Origin: Setomelanomma holmii
Taxonomy: Eukaryota > Ascomycota > Dothideomycetes > Pleosporales > Phaeosphaeriaceae
Length of the DNA: 64,000 bases
Reading direction: 5' to 3'
Assembly (NCBI GenBank): GCA_010015745.1
Contig: ML978198.1
Coordinates: 62,001-126,000, forward strand
This document shows positions 56,609-64,000 of this stretch, in pieces. The notes under the pieces were generated by a model. The model worked only from the letters and a program-made list of their open reading frames with translations. It had not been told where the DNA came from and ran no database searches. Position 1 is the stretch's first letter, and each line of letters begins with the position of its first letter. The position numbers and the translations under genes were made by a program.

Positions 56609-58452
56609 TTAAACGCTTCGCTCGACTGTCCTTGTATCCGTCTTATCACCGAGGCCCTCGACCTCGCCGTGCTCGTGAGTATGATTGACCTGCTTTTCGA
56701 CGGCACGGACCGCTTCATCGGCGAACGCCTTATCTTCAAACACTGTTTCACTGTTACTGCTGCATTGTCATTTTGAGTCAAAGTGAACTTACAGAAGGTC
56801 AACTCCTCTAGAGTACGGTTGTACGTCTCAGGATACATGAAATACACGAAGAGAAACTCGAAAATGATCCAGCCGCAGTAGATAGCAAAGTACTTCCAGC
56901 CGATCGCGCGCATTGCGATAGGGTTGACGTTGAGATTGAAGAAGCCAGCGGCTTTACCGAAGAACTGCTGGATACCAATACCCATGGTGCGCTGAGCATA
57001 AGGGAAGAGCTCAACGAGGTAGGTGTACGTGAGCGAGTTGTTGCCGATATTGTAGCAAGGCGCGTAGGCGAAAAAGAAGAAGAGCGATGCAATTTGTGCC
57101 GAAGTGTTTTTGGTGTCCTTGGCGTCTGCGACTGACATGGCGTGGAATGTGATTGTCATGGCCATGAACACTATCGCCATAGAACCAGCAGATAGCATGA
57201 ACATCCATCGTCGACGGAACCGGGTCACGACGAGCGCAATGATCACACCATTGATGAGACTCCAGCATTGATTGGCAATGTTGATCCTAGTCTTTGCGTA
57301 GCTCGTAGTGTATCCCATGAGCTCGAATAATAGATTCTGGTAGTAAGATAGAAGTGTGTTGCCGCTCATCTGCGTGAAGAGGCCGAGGAAGACGGTGATG
57401 AGGACACGGCGACGCATACCCGGGAGACGGACCATGTCTAGCCAGGATTGTTTGGAGTGCTCCATCTCGATCTTGATGGTTGATCGAATTTGTGCCATTT
57501 CCGCTTGGACCAGGACGGAGTTCGCGTCTCCTTCGGCATGGTACTTGGTCAAGATGGCAAAGGCTTCATCATCACGGTCCTTGGACACAAGCCAACGTGG
57601 GCTCTCTGGCAGGAAGCTGCACACATTAAATATGGCTGTGGTGCTGGTGATCTTCAATACTCACAATACGGTGGTGAGTTGCAGGATGGATGGGCAGACC
57701 TGCAGCAAGGATGGGAGGCGCCAACTCCAGTTTCCGGCGATTCCAGTAGTTCGTGTCGCAATAGCGGCTGCGATGATAGCGCCAATGAAGTACGAAGCAT
57801 TGAACAACGAGGTCAGGAAAGGACGTTCCTTGGGGTAGCCCAATTCGCCGATCAGTGAGGAGCCAGAGATGATGGCGAAGACGATGCCTACGCCAAGCAG
57901 CATACGTGCGATGATGTACATAGCAACTGCAAAAAATGTTAGAATCAAGAGAACACGTGAGATAAGGAGGAGTATTCGTACTATGCTGCGAAAAGCCCTG
58001 CAGGATGGCGCCCAGAACCATGATAAGGGAACCGGTCATGATGGACCAGCGTCTTCCGTACTTCTGGTTGTACCATGGTGCAATGGGCACAGCAAGAATT
58101 GATCCAAGCTGGTAGCAAGACGAGATAAATCCGAGGATGCCGGCCTCGATGTCGGGCTTTTTCGTGGTTGGGTTGATATAGCCATTTCCGAAATCTGTAG
58201 ATATAAGCGCGTTGTAAACAGGGAGATAGATCGCCTATACTTACACTTGTTGAAGGGTCCGGAAAACTGCAGCGTGTTGATGAGTTGAGAGTCGAAACCC
58301 GAAGTCATCTCGACGCCCATGCAGCAGAGGAAGAGGAAGAAGTACATGTGTCGGAGATTCTTCTTCTTGTACCACGGAACTTTGTCCTGCTCAACCATAC
58401 GTGTGACAATGGGGTCGGAGCCATGTCCGGTGTTCGGCTTGAATATACCCAT
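56609..58452 (-). CDS. MFS sugar transporter
   Basis: Five exons (58245-58452, 57982-58194, 57665-57926, 56793-57616, 56609-56742) encode 546 residues; the four introns are 48-55 nt with GTAAGT, GTACGA, GTGAGT and GTAAGT donors. Family marks: GVEMTSGFDSQLINTL in helix 1, WYNQKYGRRWSI (the RxGRR loop), PESPRWLVSKDR after helix 6, and PETYNRTLEELTFLFEDKAF at the end, completed by splicing the last exon. Twelve membrane helices fit the length. The type is close to fungal lactose/hexose permeases of the plasma membrane; substrate is not known. Reading through the last intron gives a false stop near 56521. The stop codon TAA is at 56609-56611. Confidence 0.92.
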
Positions 58453-60457
58453 GATGGCGGTGTTGGTGAGGCTCGAAAATTGCCGTAACGTTTGCAAAGC
58501 TATGCAGGTCAACGCTGACCTTATACTCTTCAGCACTCCAGTGGGACAGACCCACTACCCCGGCTCTTTACCCCAGACCCTCCGAAGGCTGGATAGGCTA
58601 AGGCGGAGTCGTTGACCGCAATACCGAATCAATCCCTTAATTTAGTTAAGCGTCTGGGCGCATCTGCCGTGCATTGCTTGGCACCGGCTAAATTCACATT
58701 GCTTCCTCCAATTACCGGATCAACATCCCACCGAAGATCTTCAATCAAGTTGTTTGAGCGCAGAGGAAACGCCCCGCTTGCCGTGTTGGCATCTCTCGAG
58801 GCTCTCTTTATCTTTTCCGAGGTCGTATCACCCATGTTGGAGTGCATGGTGCAACTCAATGTTGTAGTTCGGGCGCCATGTGGAGAACGTCTCCTCGTTA
58901 AAGAAGGCTGCAGGCAGGCGATGGGTCAGCATGGGGCGTAGTCGTATAGAGCCAAACGCCTGGATACGAACAATCAGCAAATGTTGGTTTTAAATACTCT
59001 TGTAAGTTTGGATCCTCGATTCCGATTAATGGAAATTGATGTGAAGACCGAAGTTCAACAAGGCGTATTCCTCATCGTAGACGAAGAGCGTCGCATGGAC
59101 AAAGTGCTGCGCGATAGATTTCGTCTGTCATACACATCATGCTGTTTCGCGTGAACTAGGCATGGTGTTTTGATTCGAAAACTGGTTCGTGCGGCAAATG
59201 CTCAGGTGGCGATGCCGAAGACAGAGGCGGGGTCCAATGTTGCGTAGAAAACCCACGCCACAGACTCGCAGCCGCTCTCAATGGATCGTCAGCACCGGCA
59301 ACAACTCGTGTTTTGGTCACGCCCGTCCAAGGCCATTCGAAGCCTTGTTCATGAAGGATCATGCCTGTGTTTGGAATATCGTTGGATTAGACGAGGTGTA
59401 GGAACTTGCGGACGGGTTGAGGCTTGTCGAGTGTGGAGGAGAGGGAGATGGTAGGCTGATCATGCAGGGTCAGCAAGCCGCGCTGCATGTATACTAACCG
59501 TGTAAGAGCACACTCTTCTCGAAGCAAGCTCAGAAGATCTTATCTGCAGAAGCGCCTAGTGATCCCCAGGAGATGGTCAGATTCATTGGACGTTGATATC
59601 TTGACGTGGGAGACAAACTACAGAGCATGAGGGAGATGCGTTCCGGAAAGAATCGTTGGCACAGAAGCTGAAGGGCTTCGCCGCGTCGCTGCACGCTCGG
59701 GCAGCATGGAAGAAGCGTCGTAAAAAGCCTCATGTCATTGGCTCACATTGCGTTGATGCTCATGCTCTGCATCAATCCAAGATCGGTGTGGTGTGCTGAT
59801 GGTTCCCATGGTCCACAAATTCACAAGCCGCGACTTGCTTGTTGAAGGAGCGCCAGGCGAACTGCGATGAATGCGCAAACACAATCAGTCAGTGAAGCGA
59901 GTGCGCAACTGAGACGAGGTTCTTAGTGCCTGGAAAGCTGTCTTGTACCAATTCGGAGGTGTGTATGGTGTTGATGTTTTGGGGAAAATACTCACCAACT
60001 GGACTCGGACAGGATGGCGCTAAGTCATTAGCGCCGTCCAACGCGTCAGGAACAGTCGCTCCATTCGAGTAGCAGGCAATTTATGCCAACGAATCGCCGG
60101 ATGTTGATGTCTCAAGTTGCCCTGCGCTACGACTCACCTCTAGATAAGCGACTATGCGGAGGCTATGGGAAGCTCTTCGTCGACCACATTGCTTCTATGG
60201 ACGCTCGCTTGAACTTCGACAGGCGGGACATGATCATATATTATGCTTTTGCATTACAAATCGACCTATTTCAAAGCAGAAGAGAGCTTGGCCAGGGTAT
60301 TGTTCGAATGTAGTAACGCGCTAAGAAGCAGACGGGGACGCCTCGCTCATACACAATCGACAATTTCGTTGCAAACAAAAGAGATAGGAACAGGGTATCA
60401 TAGAGTCGTGAGCGGCACGCATGCCGACAACTTCATCATCCGTCCCCGTTGAATAAC
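58453..60457. other. 2-kb region without supported gene
   Basis: Promoter of the transporter at the left. Small frames (58612-58941, 59156-59362, 60083-60313) have no motif, intron or partner and are not called. No RNA gene or repeat recognised. Confidence 0.45.
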
Positions 60458-61048
60458 TTAGACACCGGCCATGTCTCGCGGTGGTGCAGTGTCGTTGCGT
60501 GGAGTTCGGCGGATGTGCAGGGCAGCAAGAACGGTAGTGGCGACAAATGTGAGCCTACACGTCGTAAGCCATGACTCAGAAACCAAGAAACACGATGCAA
60601 CATACCATAGGAAAGCCGAGAAGACGATAGCAGCAACACCGCAGCCATAGAAGGTTCCCTTGCCGCCGTATCCCCACCAGCTGTCACCCCAGCGCACAGC
60701 CACGGCGACGAAAGCAGCAAACCAGAAAAGCATGGTCAGGAACTCGACAGCTCCAATAGCGTACTTGTGCGCGGCACGTGGGAACCGTGTCGGGGTAAGC
60801 ACGAGATATGCCACGGCGAGCAACGTCCAGATCGATGTGAAAAGCATGAAGTTGACGCTATGGGGCGACCAGTTCCATCCCCAGGGGCCATTGTAGGCGT
60901 CGACGACTGTGCATTGTTAGCAAAAGCTGTATTACATGATACATGAAACATTCAAGAACAACGTACGGTATGCTGTTAAGCCCAAGACGATGATCGAAAA
61001 CACGGCTTGTACACCACGAAGGCCGAGGACAATAGCGGGGGCCACCAT
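60458..61048 (-). CDS. MARVEL-domain four-helix membrane protein
   Basis: Three exons, 60967-61048, 60606-60906 and 60458-60554, encode 159 residues. Introns are 60 nt (GTACGT donor) and 51 nt (GTATGT donor, TAG acceptor); the second is a multiple of 3 and hides in an open frame, but splicing it gives the better fourth helix (FSAFLWLTFVATTVLAALHI). Four hydrophobic helices, the first starting GVQAVFSIIVLGLTAY, and a short polar tail fit the MARVEL family of fungi. These proteins shape plasma-membrane domains and vesicles; no specific role can be assigned. Confidence 0.8.
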
Positions 61049-61959
61049 TTTGTCCGTCGACGCGATATCTTCTGCAGGGTCTTGCTAGGTGCAGGTATGC
61101 GGGAAGGATGCGAGCGAGCTAAGTACTTTGTTGTTGGTACCGTTATTGTGAGGGGAATGCGACGCAGGTGAGTCGAGTAAAAGATGTCGCCCTGCTGACC
61201 GGCCTCTCTATTATACTTCATCGGACATCATGTCAGGCTATGGCATCACCAGTGATGATGCCACGGAGGGTTACGTCACAGCGCGTCGAAAACAAGACGG
61301 GGGAGTGGCTCGTGACCGCGTGTGATTGGCTGACGTATGGTCGAGCCAACTTGGCACGCCTCACCGGACACGAAAGGGCACGAATTGTGCAGCATGTTAC
61401 ACAATGCTTTCTCCTCTTTGTGCCTGCATACCTTGCAGAAAACAGCCTTTGTCATTTGGCGACTTTATGTCTTTCTCTGGAATGCTTTGATCAAAGAAAG
61501 AGACGGAAAATGCGCTTTCGGACTTACTGCGTCGCACAATGTGGCGCACGCACCCGCCTCGTCAGCCACGCGTTTCCAAGACATGGTCGGTAAGAACGGC
61601 ATCCCAGATTCCAACACCACGGTCATTTCTCAAACTCTGTCACCGTCAAGGCCTTCCTTTCTGGCTCATTGAAGTTGCAGCTTTTGATTCGTCATGTTAC
61701 ACGGTACACGATACAAACCACGACAGCCGCTTCTCAAACGATTGGCTCCTCTCGACCTTGCCCTCTAGTTGTACATCGCATCGCAAAACCAGGAAATGCC
61801 GAACCGAAGTCCATCTTTATACTCGATATTCGTACTAACAGCAAAACAACACCAGTGAATCACATTCGAGGACAAATCATGTTGTGAGTATATGCATGAA
61901 ATTTTGGTAACATCGACTGGCCGAGGAAATGTGCGCAGCGTGCCGGACGTCAAAAGATC
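61049..61959. other. Intergenic region
   Basis: MARVEL gene promoter and 3' flank of the broken coiled-coil gene. Overlapping short frames only. Confidence 0.45.
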
Positions 61960-62828
61960 TCAAATCTTCGTTCCCCGCGCCCGCATCTCTTTATTCGCGT
62001 CCTCCACAAACTGGCGACACTTCGCCATCTTCCGCGACCACACTTTCACCTCACCCGCCAACAGTTCTACCTGCGCATCCTTGGCATCAAGCTCCTCTTT
62101 CAACGCCGCATGTCCTGGATTCCCACAGATCGGTCGCTCATCGAGCTCTTTCGAGCTTGCCAGCGCGACTTTCTGCCAGTGCGCTGTGGCAGCGGCCTGG
62201 GCAGCATGGTCGCGCTCACAGGCCTGCATACCGGCGACAAGCTTGGTGACGAGGCCGTGTGGACCGAGGATGTCGAGCGACGAAGTGGAGGTTATGACGG
62301 CCGAGAGGCGCTTTAGGAGCGAGAGGTTCTTGCGGTCGGTTGAATTGATGTTGATTGTGACGTTAGCTTCGATGCGCTTGTCATCGGGTGGCAAGTGTGG
62401 TGTGGTGGTCGTGGCGTTGACCTGCGAGGGCGAGGTCAGTAGATGAAGAGGCTGCCAGGCTCGTGTGTTTTTGGGTACCAAACGAGGCCAACCACGGAGA
62501 CAGGTTGAATACTTGCGGCGCGAAGTCCATGGCCTGAACGACTGACAAGCTCGGTACGGGAGTGGATGTCTGAGTCTGGCCATCAACCATGCGTATGCCT
62601 TTATTATCTCCCTCCAAAGACTCGTCATCCGAGCCTAGGCGCTTGTCCATGCCTTCATCCCAGTCTCCAGCTTTTGGTTTCCAAACACTAAGCTCGTTCT
62701 TAAGCTCCTCATTCTCGTGATCGAGTTCTTCCGCAGCTGCTTGCAACTGATCAGCTCTATACCGCAAAGCCTCAATCTCCAGCTGGGCCAAGGCTTCCAC
62801 TTTAGCATCAGCCTTGCCAGCCTCTTCG

Positions 62829-62989
62829 CACAGTCCGCAATAAACAAGTCAATCCGTTCACCTTCAGAGACCCACTTACCTATCTAGGTAGAAATTAAGC
62901 CTCTATAGGCAACTACTAGGCTCAAATAGGTAATCAATCAAGTCAAGCCAGACCTTCTGAGCCCCACTTAATTGCTTGTTGCGGAGTCT
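62829..62989. mobile_element. 161-bp non-autonomous element (MITE or introner-like)
   Basis: Flanked by the 9-bp direct repeat GCCTCTTCG at 62820-62828 and 62990-62998. The ends are imperfect inverted repeats: ACAGTCCGCAATAAACAAG at the left against AGACTCCGCAACAAGCAAT (right end, reverse complement), 14 of 19 equal. Inside, a roughly 35-bp segment occurs twice in direct order (62844-62879 and 62938-62971). It has no coding capacity. Excision with one target copy removes 170 bases and restores the host frame exactly. An 8-9-bp target size fits hAT-like or Mutator-like elements. Confidence 0.75.
62844..62971. repeat. Direct repeat pair inside the inserted element
   Basis: Copies at 62844-62879 and 62938-62971 share AAGTCAA, ACCTTC, GAG and CCCACTTA in order, about 80 percent alike by eye. 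Confidence 0.7.
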
Positions 62990-63636
62990 GCCTCTTCGAA
63001 TGCGGCAATGAGTTGCGCTGATAGTGCAGCATTCTCCTCCTGGAGCATCTTGTTAGTTTCTCCAAGTTGTATGTACGCTTCCAAGTCTTCTGAAGCAGCT
63101 GTGGATTGTTCCAGTGCCCAAGTGGTTTGGCGCTGCGAGAAAGCACGGAATGCTTCGCAGTCTATATCTTTGTGAAGGTTCGCGAGCTTAGCGTACGACT
63201 CATTGGCGGCATCGAGCAACTCACGCGTCGCCCGCAGTTCCGCTTCCAGGCCTTCATCCACTTGCGCTTGTCGAGCAGGTTGATAGGCTGCCTGCTGGCA
63301 GGGTGAAGGTACTTGTGAGTTGCGAAGACGTTCACGTGTCGCGGAGAGGTCGTTGCTTAGTGTAATAATCTCCTTGTCGCGCGACTCCAGCTCTGCGCTA
63401 AATTTTTTGCACCGATCCTTCAGGGACTGGATCTCACATTTCGTTTTCGAGCTCGAGCCTGCGAGTTTGAGCTTCTCGGCTTTCTCATCGGAATACTTCT
63501 GCGACCATGATGTACACTCTTGCTACGCTGCAACAAGAGTGCCACGTAGCTGCTCGTTCTCCTGCCGCAGTCTAACAGTCTCCGCGTCCTGCGAGGAGAC
63601 TACGCTGTCAGGGCGGGTAGTGTCGTTGGAAGACAT

Positions 63637-64000
63637 CTCGAAGGGCACCGGTGCTATGAGAGTGACCACTCTTCCACTCAACGCGTGACATTGAAACGTC
63701 GAAAGTGAAGCATATATGTACGAACGGGGCCGTGTATTGTGAACTGGATGACAATGCATTTGTTATCCATTGTGAGTTGCTACCAATATCTTGGTTGAGG
63801 ACGACGCAATTCTTGACTCAACAATGTCGTCGATGTACTTCTGCATACCACTCTGGTGACCTACAATCCTCCAGTGTATTCGTGATCATCATGATCAAGG
63901 GGGTACATTGTTTTCTTAGGGGCGATCAGAGGCTAAACGACATACGGTACTTAGGCTCAGTCCCAAACAATGAACAGAAGTGCAGAAGTTTCTGTATATG
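63637..64000. other. Intergenic region at window edge
   Basis: Promoter side of the broken coiled-coil gene. Contains TGATCATCATGATCA-type palindromic text near 63880-63897, probably chance. No gene seen. Confidence 0.45.

Larger units (their letters stand above)
61960..63636 (-). pseudogene. Coiled-coil protein gene broken by a TAG and by an inserted element
   Basis: ATG 63636 opens a frame with one TAG at 63523-63525 (GCG TAG CAA GAG), then open to the insertion at 62829-62989. Removing that insert with one 9-bp target copy joins LIAAFEEA to GKADAKVEALAQLE in frame. A 91-nt intron (62422-62512; branch CTACTGACC, acceptor CTCGCAG) then joins MDFAPQ to VNATTTTPH, and the frame ends at 61960. 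The restored protein would be about 470 residues, mostly heptad-like helices rich in Glu, Ala, Leu and Lys (RQENEQLRG, EELDHENEELKNELSVW), with a Thr/Pro-rich break in the middle. Family unknown; similar chains act as scaffolds. Two independent lesions argue for a pseudogene. Confidence 0.62.

Noticed and set aside
60083..60313. 76-codon plus-strand frame in the 58.5-60.4 kb gap
   Set aside because: No motif, no intron signal and no partner; could be real but cannot be supported.
1..64000. Global reassignment of TAG to glutamine
   Set aside because: CLC, Rieske and the 118-residue gene end in TAG at the expected family or frame end, so TAG works as a stop in this genome.

Overview
The window is nuclear DNA of a filamentous ascomycete, most likely a dothideomycete; the phylum is firm and the class is an inference. 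Many genes carry short introns of 47-60 nt with GTAAGT-like donors, CTAAC/CTGAC branch sites and YAG acceptors. The recognisable genes are fungal: a cytoplasmic dynein heavy chain, GMP synthase, Rieske protein, BCP1, a CLC transporter with CBS domains, a fungal GT31 enzyme, an MFS sugar transporter and a MARVEL protein. No rRNA, tRNA, CRISPR or prokaryotic operon structure was seen.

Layout. 1-976: start of an unknown acidic protein on the minus strand, cut by the window edge. 1554-4119: a broken unknown gene. 4747-33029: a conserved housekeeping block holding an SDR dehydrogenase, a small charged protein, a serine carboxypeptidase, DNA polymerase epsilon subunit Dpb3, a CLC transporter, GUA1 and BCP1 (divergent pair), the Rieske protein RIP1, a macro-domain phosphatase-like protein and the 4352-residue dynein heavy chain. 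33807-37992: a decayed and an intact gene that share a module ending in a WYF signature. 39004-41540: a coiled-coil protein and a GT31-like glycosyltransferase. 42396-56210: an accessory-looking stretch of unknown acidic or proline-rich proteins, several broken. 56609-58452: a five-exon sugar transporter. 60458-61048: a MARVEL-domain protein. 61960-63636: a coiled-coil gene broken by a stop codon and by a small inserted element.

The most unusual feature is how genes are broken. In at least three genes the reading frame switches at a short tandem duplication (4, 7, 19, 5 or imperfect 13 bp), and removing one copy joins the two frames. In four loci a long frame is cut by lone TAG codons that a single C-to-T change from CAG would explain, one of them inside a glutamine run. 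At 62829-62989 a 161-bp element with imperfect inverted ends sits between 9-bp target duplications; removing it with one duplication rejoins the coding frame. TAG is not globally reassigned, because the CLC, Rieske and 118-residue genes end in TAG.

The housekeeping genes have separate roles (nucleotide synthesis, respiration, transport, replication, microtubule motility) and are not a pathway cluster. No secondary-metabolite cluster was seen. All gene models come from reading splice signals and frame continuity by eye; no database search was run.
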